From Bacteroidaceae bacterium (GTDB lineage Bacteria > Bacteroidota > Bacteroidia > Bacteroidales > Bacteroidaceae), in NCBI GenBank assembly GCA_017461345.1, contig JAFTYP010000002.1:124001-188000 (forward strand): a stretch of 64,000 nucleotides of DNA, in the 5' to 3' direction. Made by a program: the position numbers and the translations under genes. Below, in pieces: positions 18,711 through 28,615 of this stretch (position 1 is its first letter; each line of letters opens with the position of its first letter). The notes under the pieces were generated by a model. That model saw nothing but the letters and a program-made list of their open reading frames with translations, made no database searches and was not told where the DNA came from.

Positions 18711-19964
18711 ATGAACCATCACTACATACTCGCCATACTCCTCACACTACTTGTCACGTGTTTCCCCCACACAACTCTGGCACAAGAAGAAAACACCACA
18801 GACACACTCTGTAACAACCTCGAGTTGCCAGAAGGAATGCAAGCACACGAAATCGACAGCCTCCTGTCCGATTGGCAGACACGCAACTTCCTCACCTTCG
18901 ACGAGAGTTGCGAAACAACAGGCATCAACCCTGAATTCGATGCACAAACCTATGCCCACCGACTCAGCAGACTGCCTAATGTCATAGAAATGCCCTATAA
19001 TGAAATCGTGCAGAAGTACATCAACCAATACAGCGGACGATTGCGCAACTCTGTCGCTGTCCTGCTGGGAGCAAGCAACTTCTACAACCCCATCTTCGAA
19101 GAAGCACTCGAAAGTTACCAACTTCCATTAGAACTGAAGTACCTTCCCATCATAGAAAGTGCCCTCAACCCAACAGCAACCAGCCGAGCAGGAGCCGTCG
19201 GGTTATGGCAATTCATGATAGTTACAGGCAAGCAATATGGATTAGAAATAACAAGCCTCATCGACGAGCGACGCGACCCCATCAAGGCAAGTTATGCTGC
19301 AGCACATTATCTGCGCGACCTCTACAATATCTTTGGAGACTGGACACTTGCCATCGCCAGCTACAACTGTGGGCCAAACAATGTAAACAAAGCCATCAAA
19401 CGCGCCGGCGGAGTGAAGGACTTCTGGAGCATTTATCCTTATCTTCCAAACGAGACAAGAGGCTATGTTCCTGCTTTCATTGCGGCAAACTACATTATGA
19501 ACTATTATTGCGACCACAATATTTGTCCTGTCAACACCACTTTACCGATGGGTACCGACACGATACAAGTCAGTCGCAACGTTCGTATGGAGCGCATCTC
19601 TGCACTTTGCAATATAGAAGAAGAGGAACTTCGCAGGCTCAATCCGCAGTACCGAACCAACCTTATCCCCGGAAATGTTCGCCCCTGCACCTTGAGGATG
19701 CCTACTGCCGCCATCAACGCATTCATCGAGGCAGGCGATTCTATTTACGTTCCACAGTCAGAAGTTCTGAACATTAAAGAAGTCCCTGCTGCCGCAAAAA
19801 CGGGGAAGAGCAGTAAACGAAGCGGAAGCACTATAACTGTTCGCCGAGGAGATACGCTCGGAGCCATTGCCAAGCGCAACCGTACCACTGTTTCACGACT
19901 GAAGAAACTCAACGGTCTGCGAAGCAACAACATCCGGGCAGGACAGCGACTCAAAGTTAACTAA
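18711..19964 (+). CDS. MltD-like membrane-bound lytic murein transglycosylase with LysM
   Basis: The start at 18711 gives a signal peptide (MNHHYILAILLTLLVTCFPHTTLA); the open frame runs far upstream inside the neighbour but is a shadow there. 417 residues. The SLT domain (about 120-290) has the catalytic Glu in LPIIESALNPTATSRAGAVG, then GLWQFM and ASYNCGPNNVNKAI. A C-terminal LysM motif (ITVRRGDTLGAIAKRNRTTV...) binds peptidoglycan glycan. It cleaves glycan strands to 1,6-anhydro-muropeptides in the periplasm. Base use changes from A/C-rich in the first 400 bp to more even afterwards. Confidence 0.93.
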   Translation: MNHHYILAILLTLLVTCFPHTTLAQEENTTDTLCNNLELPEGMQAHEIDSLLSDWQTRNFLTFDESCETTGINPEFDAQTYAHRLSRLPNVIEMPYNEIVQKYINQYSGRLRNSVAVLLGASNFYNPIFEEALESYQLPLELKYLPIIESALNPTATSRAGAVGLWQFMIVTGKQYGLEITSLIDERRDPIKASYAAAHYLRDLYNIFGDWTLAIASYNCGPNNVNKAIKRAGGVKDFWSIYPYLPNETRGYVPAFIAANYIMNYYCDHNICPVNTTLPMGTDTIQVSRNVRMERISALCNIEEEELRRLNPQYRTNLIPGNVRPCTLRMPTAAINAFIEAGDSIYVPQSEVLNIKEVPAAAKTGKSSKRSGSTITVRRGDTLGAIAKRNRTTVSRLKKLNGLRSNNIRAGQRLKVN

Positions 19965-19992
19965 CGAACATCCTACCATAAGTACCACGATT

Positions 19993-22251
19993 ATGGAAGA
20001 AACTAACCTTCGGGAAAAGGAAGACGAAAGAATGGTATCTGAAGCCTATCAGCACTTGATAGACTCTTATTTGGCATCCCATCACCGCAAGCATACCGAG
20101 ATCATCGACAAGGCTTTCCACTTTGCAAAAGAGGCACACAAGGGTGTGCGCCGCCTTTCTGGTGAGCCGTATATCATGCACCCTATTGCCGTTGCACAGA
20201 TTGCTTGCGAGGATATTGGGCTGGGCAGTACGGGCATTTGTGCGGCTTTGTTGCACGATGTGGTAGAAGACACTGACTATACTGTTGAGGATATTGCCAA
20301 CATCTTCAACCCGAAGATTGCGCAAATCGTTGACGGATTGACGAAGATTTCCGGTGGAATTTTTGGCGACAAGGCTTCGGCGCAGGCTGAATCCTTTAAG
20401 AAGTTGTTGCTCACGATGAGCGATGACATTCGTGTTATCCTGATTAAGATATCCGACCGTCTGCACAACATGCGCACTTTGGGCAGCCAACTTCCGGGTA
20501 AGCAATATAAGATTGCCGGCGAAACGCTCTACATCTATGCTCCTTTGGCTCATCGTCTTGGTTTGAACAAGGTGAAGGAAGAACTGGAGGACTTGAGTTT
20601 CCAGTCGGAACATCCTGAGGAATATCGTCACATAAAAGAGTTGCTTGACAGCAAGCACGATGAGTTGATACAGACGTTCGAAGAGTTTACGGTTCCTATT
20701 CGCCAGAGGCTCGACGAGATGGGATTGCGTTATGAGATTAAGGCACGCATAAAGACGCCCTACAGTGTCTGGAACAAAATGCAGACGAAGCATGTTGCTT
20801 TCGACGAGATATACGACATTCTGGCCGTACGCATTATATTTGAAGTTGAGGAAGGCATGGACGAGATTGCCGAATGCTTCAAGATTTATGCTACTGCCAG
20901 CAGTATCTACAAGCCGCATCCCGACCGGATGCGCGACTGGGTGCACAACCCTAAGGCCAATGGGTATCAGGCTCTCCACACTACGCTCATGAGCAAGGCC
21001 GGCAACTGGATGGAGGTGCAGATAAGGAGCCGCCGCATGGACGACATTGCCGAGCGTGGCTTTGCGGCGCACTGGAAGTACAAGGAGGGCGACCAGTCTG
21101 CGGAGGAGAGCGAGAACAAACTGGACAAATGGCTGCACACCATCAAGGAGATTCTGGGCGACCCACAGCCTAATGCCATCGACTTCCTGGATACCATCAA
21201 ACTGAACCTCTTTGCCAATGAGATTTTCGTGGTGACGCCGAAGGGCGAATTCAAGACCATGCCTGCCGGATGCACTGTGCTCGACTTTGCTTTCAGTGTT
21301 CATACTTTCCTCGGGACGCACTGCATCGGCGCGAAGGTGAACCATAAACTTGTGGGCATCAGTTATGTCTTGCAGAGTGGCGACCAGGTGGAGATTCTCA
21401 CGTCGAAGAGCCAAAAGGTGGAGAAGGAATGGATTCGTTTTGCCACGACGGCCAAGGCGAAAGGCAAGATAGAGGTTATTCTGCGCAAGGAAGAGCGAGA
21501 GAAGCAGAAGACGGGCGAGGAACTTCTGTCTGAATTCTTCCAGAAGAACGAGAAGGAGCCCAACAGTGTCAACATCGGAAAGTTGTGCAAACTCCACGAA
21601 CTCTCCACTCGCGAGGAACTTCTTTCCGCCATCGGCTCGCAGACTGTTGTGCTGGGCGAGAACGACCTGAACGTTCTGAACGAGAAGGACCACCAGAAGA
21701 AGACCTGGAGCAAGTACCTGAAGTTGTTCAAGCGTCATCATGCCGAAGACGCCGATGTCTTGTCCGACTCGAAGGGGAAAGACGCCTCTTCGCTACAGGT
21801 TGACAAGAAGAAACCACTCATCCTCAGCGAGGAGACCATCAAACGCTACATCATCTGCGACCATTGCCACCCCATTCCCGGCGACGATGCGCTGGGATAT
21901 ATCGACGAGAACCAACACATCGTCATACACAAGCGTCAGTGCGATGTGGCAAACAAACTGAAGGCGACCGGCGGCAACCAGATTCTTGCTGCCGTATGGG
22001 ACACGCATGGGCTGCTGTCCTTCCCTGCCACGCTGCAGGTCATCGGCTTCGACCGCGTGGGGGTGCTGCATAAGATTACCGGCATCCTGTCCGGACAACT
22101 CAACGTAAACATCCATAGTCTGCACATCGAGACGAGCGACGGACTCTTCAATGCCGAGATAAAACTTGGCGTACACGACGTGAGGGACATCCAGGACATC
22201 TGCCGCGACTTGAAGAAAATAGAAGAGGTGGAGGACGTGAAACGCTTCTGA
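19993..22251 (+). CDS. bifunctional (p)ppGpp synthetase/hydrolase (RelA/SpoT family)
   Basis: 752 residues in the long RSH order. The HD hydrolase domain has YIMHPIAVAQIA and ALLHDVVEDTDYT, so the HDxxED metal site is intact. The synthetase domain has KTPYSVWNKM, GYQALHTTL and MEVQIRSRRMDDIAERG. A TGS domain begins VVTPKGEFKTMPAG. A zinc-finger-like stretch CDHCHPIPGD precedes the C-terminal ACT domain (VIGFDRVGVLHKITGILS). Both catalytic sites look complete, so it should make and degrade the alarmone. Last gene of the par-containing string. Confidence 0.96.
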   Translation: MEETNLREKEDERMVSEAYQHLIDSYLASHHRKHTEIIDKAFHFAKEAHKGVRRLSGEPYIMHPIAVAQIACEDIGLGSTGICAALLHDVVEDTDYTVEDIANIFNPKIAQIVDGLTKISGGIFGDKASAQAESFKKLLLTMSDDIRVILIKISDRLHNMRTLGSQLPGKQYKIAGETLYIYAPLAHRLGLNKVKEELEDLSFQSEHPEEYRHIKELLDSKHDELIQTFEEFTVPIRQRLDEMGLRYEIKARIKTPYSVWNKMQTKHVAFDEIYDILAVRIIFEVEEGMDEIAECFKIYATASSIYKPHPDRMRDWVHNPKANGYQALHTTLMSKAGNWMEVQIRSRRMDDIAERGFAAHWKYKEGDQSAEESENKLDKWLHTIKEILGDPQPNAIDFLDTIKLNLFANEIFVVTPKGEFKTMPAGCTVLDFAFSVHTFLGTHCIGAKVNHKLVGISYVLQSGDQVEILTSKSQKVEKEWIRFATTAKAKGKIEVILRKEEREKQKTGEELLSEFFQKNEKEPNSVNIGKLCKLHELSTREELLSAIGSQTVVLGENDLNVLNEKDHQKKTWSKYLKLFKRHHAEDADVLSDSKGKDASSLQVDKKKPLILSEETIKRYIICDHCHPIPGDDALGYIDENQHIVIHKRQCDVANKLKATGGNQILAAVWDTHGLLSFPATLQVIGFDRVGVLHKITGILSGQLNVNIHSLHIETSDGLFNAEIKLGVHDVRDIQDICRDLKKIEEVEDVKRF

Positions 22252-22327
22252 CCTGCACCCTCGCACCACAGCCGAACAACACAACAGCACAACGCTGCGG
22301 AAAATGCCCGCTGCAACATACAAAAAA

Positions 22328-22415
22328 ACAGGTTAACCATTCTTCCAATAATGGTTAACCTTTTCCGTCATAATGGTTAACCTTTCCTTGCATAATGGTT
22401 AACCTATTTTCCGAC
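22328..22415. repeat. 4 x 22-bp GGTTAACC array between rel and the nitrilase gene
   Basis: GGTTAACC occurs at 22331, 22353, 22375 and 22397, exactly 22 bp apart, in the 190-bp gap between two convergent genes. Flanks of the core vary between units (AAT before, TTTTCCGTCAT-like after). Confidence 0.92.
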
Positions 22416-22443
22416 AAAGCCTGTGGATGTCTGTCTGCCGCCT

Positions 22444-23262
22444 TCAGCCCTCCTCGTCGTCACCCTGGTCGGCAGAGCCAAAACCACTGCAAACAACGTC
22501 TGCCTCCTTCAGCACCGGGAACTTTTCCCTGAAGGACCTGAGGCGTTTCATGTTGAGCGTTTCTGTCAGCACTGACGCCTCGCCATCCGGACAAGACGTT
22601 GCCGTGCCGAAGGAATCCACCACCGAAGTGCCGCCCGCATAGTGGCAAACAGGGTCGCTGCCAATGCGGTTCACACCCAACACATAACACTGGTTTTCTA
22701 TCGCCCTTGCCTGAAGCAACACCCTCCAGGCATGCATCCGCACGTCGGGCCACGATGCCACACAGACAAGCACGTCGTAACCATCGGTGTTCCTCAACCA
22801 CATCGGGAAACGAAGGTCGTAGCACACACACAGACGGAAGCGCAGGCCACGCCACTCCACCGTCACCCTTTCGTCTCCAGGAGTATAGTTCGTCGTCTCG
22901 CCGCCATAGGAGAAGAGGTGATGCTTGTCGTACCATTGAAGATTGAACATTGAACATTGACCTTTTTCCTGTGGTTTGACGAAGTAAAGCCTGTTCCTGT
23001 AGGTGCCGTCCTGTGCTTTGACAGCAACGCTTCCCACAACAGCAGCATCCAGCCTGTCTGCCATCCCTTGCATCCACAGCAGAGTCTCGCCCCGACTATC
23101 CTCGGCCACCCCCTGCGGCTCGGCAGTGACACCCGTATTCCACATCTCGGGAAGAACGTAGATGTCGCTCCGCTCGGCAGACAACATCAAACGCTCCGCC
23201 GTCCTGCAATTAGCAGCAGCATCCCCCCAGGCAATGTCCATCTGTATCAGTGTAACCTTCAT
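22444..23262 (-). CDS. carbon-nitrogen hydrolase, omega-amidase (YafV)-like
   Basis: Start chosen at MKVTLIQMDIAWGDAAAN (23262), the usual family N-terminus. 272 residues. The nitrilase triad is visible: Glu in YVLPEMWNTG, Lys in WYDKHHLFSYGGE and Cys in VCYDLRFPMW. The family hydrolyses alpha-ketoglutaramate and similar amides. Between YFVKPQ and WYDK it carries an extra short segment (EKGQCSMFNLQ) where relatives have about three residues. It is encoded by a TCAATGTTCAATGTTCAA-type short repeat at 22939-22965, apparently an in-frame insertion in a surface loop. Confidence 0.88.
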   Translation of the reverse strand: MKVTLIQMDIAWGDAAANCRTAERLMLSAERSDIYVLPEMWNTGVTAEPQGVAEDSRGETLLWMQGMADRLDAAVVGSVAVKAQDGTYRNRLYFVKPQEKGQCSMFNLQWYDKHHLFSYGGETTNYTPGDERVTVEWRGLRFRLCVCYDLRFPMWLRNTDGYDVLVCVASWPDVRMHAWRVLLQARAIENQCYVLGVNRIGSDPVCHYAGGTSVVDSFGTATSCPDGEASVLTETLNMKRLRSFREKFPVLKEADVVCSGFGSADQGDDEEG

Positions 23263-23367
23263 TGTTCCGTCATTAAATCGTGGCATCGTTCGTGGCCGAC
23301 AGCCGTTTTCAGTTGCAAAAGTACGAAATAATCTGCGTTCACTAACCCCTAATCGGCAAATTCTTTG

Positions 23368-23375
23368 TAACTTTG
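23368..23375 (+). promoter_or_regulatory. -7 element TAACTTTG upstream of the OPT transporter
   Basis: Exact TAnnTTTG match 27 bp before the ATG. The upstream box is not obvious. Confidence 0.5.
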
Positions 23376-23402
23376 CCGATAAACAAACCCATATTATCTA
23401 TT

Positions 23403-25376
23403 ATGAAGGAAAAAGAATATCGCGACACATTACCGGAAAATGCCTTCCGGGAGTTGAACAAAGGCGAAGAGTACGAACCCATGATGCCGGCCGACAGCAC
23501 ACCACGCGAGGTAAACCTCTGGTCGGTTTGCTGGGGCATCCTCATGGCCGTCGTCTTCAGTGCAGCAGCAGCCTACCTGGGACTCAAGGTCGGTCAGGTC
23601 TTCGAGGCAGCCATTCCCATCACCATCATTGCAGTTGGCGTGAGCAGTGCCACAAAGAGAAAGAACGCTTTGGGCGAGAATGTGATGATACAAAGCATTG
23701 GAGCCTGCAGCGGAGTCATCGTGGCAGGAGCCATCTTCACACTGCCTGCACTCTACATTCTGCAGGCAAAATACCCGGAGATGACAGTCAACTTCCTCCA
23801 AGTCTTCTTCGCCAGTCTGCTCGGAGGCATACTGGGCATCCTGTTTCTCATACCCTTCCGCAAGTATTTTGTCAAGGAAATGCACGGCAAATACCCGTTT
23901 CCCGAGGCAACAGCCGGCACACAAGTGCTGGTGAGCGGCGAGAAAGGTGGCGACCAGGCCAAGCCTCTGATGATAGCGGGGCTGTTGGGCGGGCTCTACG
24001 ACTTTGCCGTTGCCACCTTCGGACTATGGCATGAGAACTTCACGAGCCGTGCCTTGCTCTGGGGCGACACGGTTGCCGAGAAGGCGAAACTTGTGCTGAA
24101 GTGCAACACGAGCGCTGCCGTTCTGGGCATGGGCTACATCGTCGGGCTGAAGTATGCTTTTATCATTTGCTGCGGTTCTGCGCTTGTGTGGTGGGTCATC
24201 GTGCCTTGCATTGCTCTTTTCTTCCCGTCGCTCGAGGTGCAGGAGGGCATCGTGGCGGCAGCCGCCACACCGGAAGACCTCTTCAAGTATGCTAAAAGTA
24301 TCGGCATTGGCGGCATCGCTATGGCCGGCATCATTGGCATTGTGAAGAGTTGGCGCATTATTGTGGAGGCTGTTTCGCTGGCCGGAAGAGAGTTGAAGGG
24401 CAAGAAGGGTGATGCACAGGGCGAGACTGTCCGCACACAGAAGGACTTGCCGATGAAGTTCATCACCTACGGCATTGTTCAGGCTCTTCTACTGACGTTC
24501 CTTTTCTTCCACATCGATGTAATGAGGGGCAACTGGGTGTTCAGCATTGTTGCCATTCTTGTTGTTAGTGTCATTACGTTCCTCTTCACCACTGTGGCAG
24601 CCAATGCCATTGCCATTGTCGGCACGAATCCGGTCAGCGGCATGACTTTGATGACGCTCATCCTTGCCTCTGTAGTGATGGTTGGCGTAGGTCTGAGCGG
24701 CACAAGCGGCATGGTGGCAGCCCTCATCATGGGCGGCGTTGTCTGCACTGCGCTGAGCATGGCGGGCGGTTTCGTCACCGACCTGAAGATTGGCTACTGG
24801 CTGGGCAGCACTCCTCGCAAGCAGGAGACGTGGAAGTTCCTTGGCACGCTGGTCAGCGCAGCCACCGTTGCCGGCGTCATCATGATACTGAACAAGACTT
24901 ATGGCTTTACCGACGGCACTCTGGCAGCACCCCAAGCCAACGCTATGGCTGCAGTCATCGAACCACTCATGAGTGGCAACGGTGCGCCCTGGCTGCTCTA
25001 CGGCATCGGCGCCGTCATTGCTCTCGTGCTGAATGCCTTCGGCGTTTCTGCCCTCGCCTTTGCCCTCGGCATGTTCATCCCTCTGGAACTCAACCTGCCC
25101 CTGCTCGTTGGCGGAGCCATCAACTGGTTCGTGACCACCAGAAGCAAAGACCGCGCCCTCAACAATGCCCGTAGCGAACGTGGCACACTGCTCGCCAGCG
25201 GCTTCATTGCAGGCGGCGCACTGATGGGCGTACTCAGTGCTGCACTGAAGTGGCAGAACGTCAGTTTCGACTACGCCGAGTGGTGGAGCAACCCCATGAG
25301 CGAACTCATCAGCCTCGGCATGTACTGCATCCTTATTATATATATGGTACGCGCGTCCATGCGCGCAAAGGCATAA
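23403..25376 (+). CDS. OPT family oligopeptide transporter
   Basis: Start at MKEKEYRDTLPENAF (23403). 657 residues with about 14-16 hydrophobic segments. Family-typical blocks are NLWSVCWGILMAVVFSAAAAYLGLKVGQVFEA (about 37-68), KYPFPEATAG and GNGAPWLLYGIGAVIALV. It sits in the inner membrane and probably imports peptides with protons. Substrates are not predictable; some members carry metal chelates. A strong hairpin terminator lies 31 bp after the stop, so it is probably monocistronic. Confidence 0.92.
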   Translation: MKEKEYRDTLPENAFRELNKGEEYEPMMPADSTPREVNLWSVCWGILMAVVFSAAAAYLGLKVGQVFEAAIPITIIAVGVSSATKRKNALGENVMIQSIGACSGVIVAGAIFTLPALYILQAKYPEMTVNFLQVFFASLLGGILGILFLIPFRKYFVKEMHGKYPFPEATAGTQVLVSGEKGGDQAKPLMIAGLLGGLYDFAVATFGLWHENFTSRALLWGDTVAEKAKLVLKCNTSAAVLGMGYIVGLKYAFIICCGSALVWWVIVPCIALFFPSLEVQEGIVAAAATPEDLFKYAKSIGIGGIAMAGIIGIVKSWRIIVEAVSLAGRELKGKKGDAQGETVRTQKDLPMKFITYGIVQALLLTFLFFHIDVMRGNWVFSIVAILVVSVITFLFTTVAANAIAIVGTNPVSGMTLMTLILASVVMVGVGLSGTSGMVAALIMGGVVCTALSMAGGFVTDLKIGYWLGSTPRKQETWKFLGTLVSAATVAGVIMILNKTYGFTDGTLAAPQANAMAAVIEPLMSGNGAPWLLYGIGAVIALVLNAFGVSALAFALGMFIPLELNLPLLVGGAINWFVTTRSKDRALNNARSERGTLLASGFIAGGALMGVLSAALKWQNVSFDYAEWWSNPMSELISLGMYCILIIYMVRASMRAKA

Positions 25377-25407
25377 CGGGACAAACAACAGCCCACCAAA
25401 ACACACA

Positions 25408-25459
25408 AGGTGTCCGCCAAGACCAACGCATCAGCAACAGTCCCGGCGGACACCTTTTT
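25408..25459 (+). terminator. terminator after the OPT transporter
   Basis: AGGTGTCCGCC pairs with GGCGGACACCT across a 26-base loop, followed by TTTTT. Confidence 0.8.
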
Positions 25460-25471
25460 CTAACCCCGAAA

Positions 25472-25559
25472 ATACCTTAACCATTATGGCCGGAATGGTT
25501 AACCATTATTGGCAAAAGGCTTAACCTATTTGCCCGGAAAGGTTAACCTATTTTGCACA
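25472..25559. repeat. 4 x 22-bp GGTTAACC-type array upstream of rpsP
   Basis: CCTTAACC, GGTTAACC, GCTTAACC and GGTTAACC start at 25475, 25497, 25519 and 25541, exactly 22 bp apart. Tails carry TTGGCAAA or TTGCCCGGAAA motifs. It lies between the OPT terminator and the rpsP promoter. Confidence 0.9.
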
Positions 25560-25669
25560 CTCCACAAGGCAACCCCACAAAAACACATCAGAAACACCCG
25601 AAAAAAAGGCAACAAAACAACATAAAGTGACAAAAATCAACACGAAAACAGATAATTTTCGTCGTTTCG

Positions 25670-25701
25670 TTTCCCTGTTTTCAGTTTTTGTCGTACCTTT
25701 G
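25670..25701 (+). promoter_or_regulatory. rpsP promoter
   Basis: TACCTTTG at 25694-25701 is an exact -7 match, with TTTC (one off TTTG) at 25670-25673, a 20-bp spacing. A leader of about 55 bp follows. Confidence 0.65.
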
Positions 25702-25762
25702 CGCCGCCATTACGAGTTAATGGCACATTTCAAACCTATATTTAAAAAGTTTAATTAAAATT

Positions 25763-26335
25763 ATGGCAACAAAAATCAGATTGCAGCGTCACGGTCGTAA
25801 AAGCTACGCTTTCTACAGCATCGTAATCGCTGATGTAAGAGCACCGCGTGACGGTAAGTTTACAGAGAAGATTGGTACTTACAACCCTAACACCAATCCT
25901 GCCACTGTAGATTTGAAATTCGATCGTGCCCTTTACTGGGTAGAGTGTGGCGCACAGCCCACCGACACGGTTCGTAACATCCTGTCTGGCGAAGGTGTTT
26001 ATCTCATGAAGCACCTGCGTGGTGGTGTTAAGAAGGGCGCTTTTGACGAAGCAACATGCGAGGCAAAATTTGCCGCATGGAAAGCCGACAAGCAGAAGGG
26101 CTTGAATCAGGTAACAGCTAAAAACGAGGCTGAAAAGAAGGCTGCTGCAGCAGCTAAGCTGGAAGCCGAGAAGAAGGCTAACGAAGAGATCGCAAAGAAA
26201 GTAGCAGACAAGAAGGCCGCCGAAGCTGTAGCACAGGCAGAAGCCGAGGCTGCTGCCAAGGCTGAAGAAGCAGCAACAGAAGAAACCGCTGCAGAGGCTG
26301 AGGGTGAAACAACAGAAACTCCCGCAGAAGCCTAA
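25763..26335 (+). CDS. rpsP: 30S ribosomal protein S16 with long C-terminal extension
   Basis: The first 80-90 residues are the S16 core ([51 protein letters not shown]), which binds 16S rRNA in the small subunit. The remaining 100 residues are a low-complexity Ala/Lys/Glu tail, predicted helical at first and acidic at the end, doubling the usual length. Extended S16 proteins are known in Bacteroidetes. It is monocistronic, with its own promoter and terminator. Confidence 0.96.
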   Translation: MATKIRLQRHGRKSYAFYSIVIADVRAPRDGKFTEKIGTYNPNTNPATVDLKFDRALYWVECGAQPTDTVRNILSGEGVYLMKHLRGGVKKGAFDEATCEAKFAAWKADKQKGLNQVTAKNEAEKKAAAAAKLEAEKKANEEIAKKVADKKAAEAVAQAEAEAAAKAEEAATEETAAEAEGETTETPAEA

Positions 26336-26390
26336 CACATCAATCACAAACCATTATTTCAATTAGACTTTTTCCAACCAACCAAAACAG

Positions 26391-26425
26391 AAGGGCGTTG
26401 CCGTGAGGCAATGCCCTTCATACTT
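26391..26425. terminator. bidirectional terminator between rpsP and the fusion aminotransferase gene
   Basis: AAGGGCGTTGCC pairs with GGCAATGCCCTT (one G.T pair) around a GTGA loop, then CATACTTTT on the plus side. Confidence 0.8.
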
Positions 26426-26458
26426 TTATATAGGCAAACAAACTATAACAAAAACAGA

Positions 26459-28588
26459 CTACAAACTGTACGAATTCAGAACATCAACCACACGCCGCAC
26501 CTCATCATCCGACATCACAGGCGACATCGGCAACGACAAAATTTCCCGATGAATACGCTCGCTGATGCGATAAGTACGGTCGTTCCACTCAGCATAAGCC
26601 TGCTGCTTGTGCGGCGGAAGCGGATAATGCACCATCGTCTCTATGCCCTCGCGCGAAAGATACTCACGCAGATGATTGCGCTCCGGCGTGCGGATAGGAT
26701 AAACATGCCACACATTTTGCGAAGGCTCGGCAGGCATCGTGGGCAAAGTAATCAAAGGATTCTTGATACCCTCGCAGTAGGCTTGCGCCACCCTACGGCG
26801 TGCTTCGTTGTCAGCATCCAGACGCTTTAACTTCAAACGCAACACCGCAGCCTGTATCTCGTCCATGCGACTGTTCAGTCCCTTCATTATATTAAGATAC
26901 TTTTCCTGGCTTCCATAATTCGCCATCGCACGCACATAATTCGCCAAAGCCTCGTCGTCTGTCGTCACACAACCAGCATCGCCCAGTGCCCCAAGGTTCT
27001 TTCCCGGATAGAAACTAACACCTGCCGCATCGGAAAGATGTCCGGCACGAACACCATCGTAAAGGACACCATGAGCCTGCGCCACGTCTTCCACAACCTT
27101 GAGGCCATACTTGTCGGCAAGCGCCATGATGGGTTTCATGTCGCAAACACGGCCATAGAGATGCACAACCATAATGGCTTTGGTGCGTTCTGTGATGAGA
27201 TCTTCTATGAAATCAGGGTTAATGAGATAGTCTTCCAATCGGGGTTCGCACAGCACAGGCTGCAATCCAGCCCGACTCACCGCAAGGATGCTGGCAATAT
27301 AGGTATTGGACGGAACGATTACTTCTGCATCGTCTGGCCAGCCAAGCATTTGCTTGTAGGCCAAAAGAATCATGGTGAGCGCATCCAGGCCATTGCCTGT
27401 CGGCACACAAAACCTTGCTCCGCAGTAATCGGCAAAGGCCTTGCTGAAGCGTTCATTCTCCTGTCCGAGCAGATACCATCCGCCTTGTACGACTCTTGCC
27501 ACCTCTGCAGTGAGTTCCGGCTCGAAACTGTCGTTCAGTCGTTTCAGGTCGAGATACTTGACATCGTCGCCGGCTAAAGAAAGCGAACTGATGTTTACCT
27601 CGTAAGTATCATAGCAGACAGCACGGCCTCCGAAGCCTTCTTTCTGATGGATGAGCCCCTCGTTAAGGTATCGTCCACCATCTTCGTTGGAGGTTCCGAA
27701 GTCAACATAGTCGAATTGCTTGTAGCGTTCGTTGATGAGATGACGGAAAAGCAGGTCGAGTGCGCCATATGTGCGTCCTTCTTCGCCACTGGCTATGTAT
27801 TGGACATGTGCTACTTTGCGACATTCGAAGACGACGACGCCGGCTACGATGCGCTTCTCGTGTCGGACGATATACGGTCGTATGTTCTTGGGGAACTGGC
27901 TCATGAGCAGTGCCATTTCCTGCAATGTGTGTGTGGGACGTGCTTTGTGATACTTTTCGAGTACGCCTTCGAGCAGTGTCCAGTACTCTCGAAGTGTTTC
28001 GATGTCTCCTTCTATTATGCGGTCGATGTAGAAGCCGTGGTCGACTGCCTTGCGTGCTTGTCGCATGCGCAATGTTGCCATTTTCATCGGGTTGCGCATG
28101 GAGACGCAGGTACTGACCAGCCTGCGTGTCAGTCTGGCTCCTGCGCGGAACAGGGCATACAGTTCTTCGCCCGATGGGAGGCTGCTATATATATAAGGTA
28201 TGGGTTTGTAAACAAGGCGAACAGCCTGCATGTAGTCGCGATAATACTGCAGGATGGCCTGCATCATGTCCATTACTTCTTTCTGTGTCACCTCGGGCAA
28301 GACGAGCAGGCCGCCATAGGTCAATCCCTGATGGGAGTGGACTGTCCGGTTTTCTTTGTCCCAGTTGGCGGGGAATACGGCCACGAGGTCTTTGGTTGTC
28401 AGTCCGCTTTCTTTGAACTCTCCGTCGGGCGAGATGCCGGCATAGACGAGTAGTGAGCAGTCGAAGAAGCGGTCGCTGTGGTAGTCCATGAAGTTGCGTT
28501 TGAGCAGGAATGTTCCGTTTTTGGAACTTTCCACGAACGCGTCCCACGTTTCTTTCCTGTTTATTGAGTAGGGTATTATCGTTATCAT
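26459..28588 (-). CDS. fusion: GNAT/FemAB-like acyltransferase plus FdtB-type sugar aminotransferase
   Basis: 709 residues, two domains. Residues about 1-325 resemble the GNAT/FemAB-like acyltransferases ([53 protein letters not shown]). Residues about 335-709 are a DegT/DnrJ/EryC1-type PLP enzyme: [60 protein letters not shown], and the PLP Lys in [13 protein letters not shown] (about residue 530). Together with the FdtA-like isomerase 27 bp upstream, it suggests synthesis of dTDP-3-amino-3,6-dideoxyhexose, with the N-terminal domain possibly acylating the amine. That last step is inference; the known FdtC acetyltransferase has a different fold. Confidence 0.85.
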   Translation of the reverse strand: MITIIPYSINRKETWDAFVESSKNGTFLLKRNFMDYHSDRFFDCSLLVYAGISPDGEFKESGLTTKDLVAVFPANWDKENRTVHSHQGLTYGGLLVLPEVTQKEVMDMMQAILQYYRDYMQAVRLVYKPIPYIYSSLPSGEELYALFRAGARLTRRLVSTCVSMRNPMKMATLRMRQARKAVDHGFYIDRIIEGDIETLREYWTLLEGVLEKYHKARPTHTLQEMALLMSQFPKNIRPYIVRHEKRIVAGVVVFECRKVAHVQYIASGEEGRTYGALDLLFRHLINERYKQFDYVDFGTSNEDGGRYLNEGLIHQKEGFGGRAVCYDTYEVNISSLSLAGDDVKYLDLKRLNDSFEPELTAEVARVVQGGWYLLGQENERFSKAFADYCGARFCVPTGNGLDALTMILLAYKQMLGWPDDAEVIVPSNTYIASILAVSRAGLQPVLCEPRLEDYLINPDFIEDLITERTKAIMVVHLYGRVCDMKPIMALADKYGLKVVEDVAQAHGVLYDGVRAGHLSDAAGVSFYPGKNLGALGDAGCVTTDDEALANYVRAMANYGSQEKYLNIMKGLNSRMDEIQAAVLRLKLKRLDADNEARRRVAQAYCEGIKNPLITLPTMPAEPSQNVWHVYPIRTPERNHLREYLSREGIETMVHYPLPPHKQQAYAEWNDRTYRISERIHREILSLPMSPVMSDDEVRRVVDVLNSYSL

Positions 28589-28615
28589 CCTGTATGCTGA
28601 CTGAAGGAAGATGTG

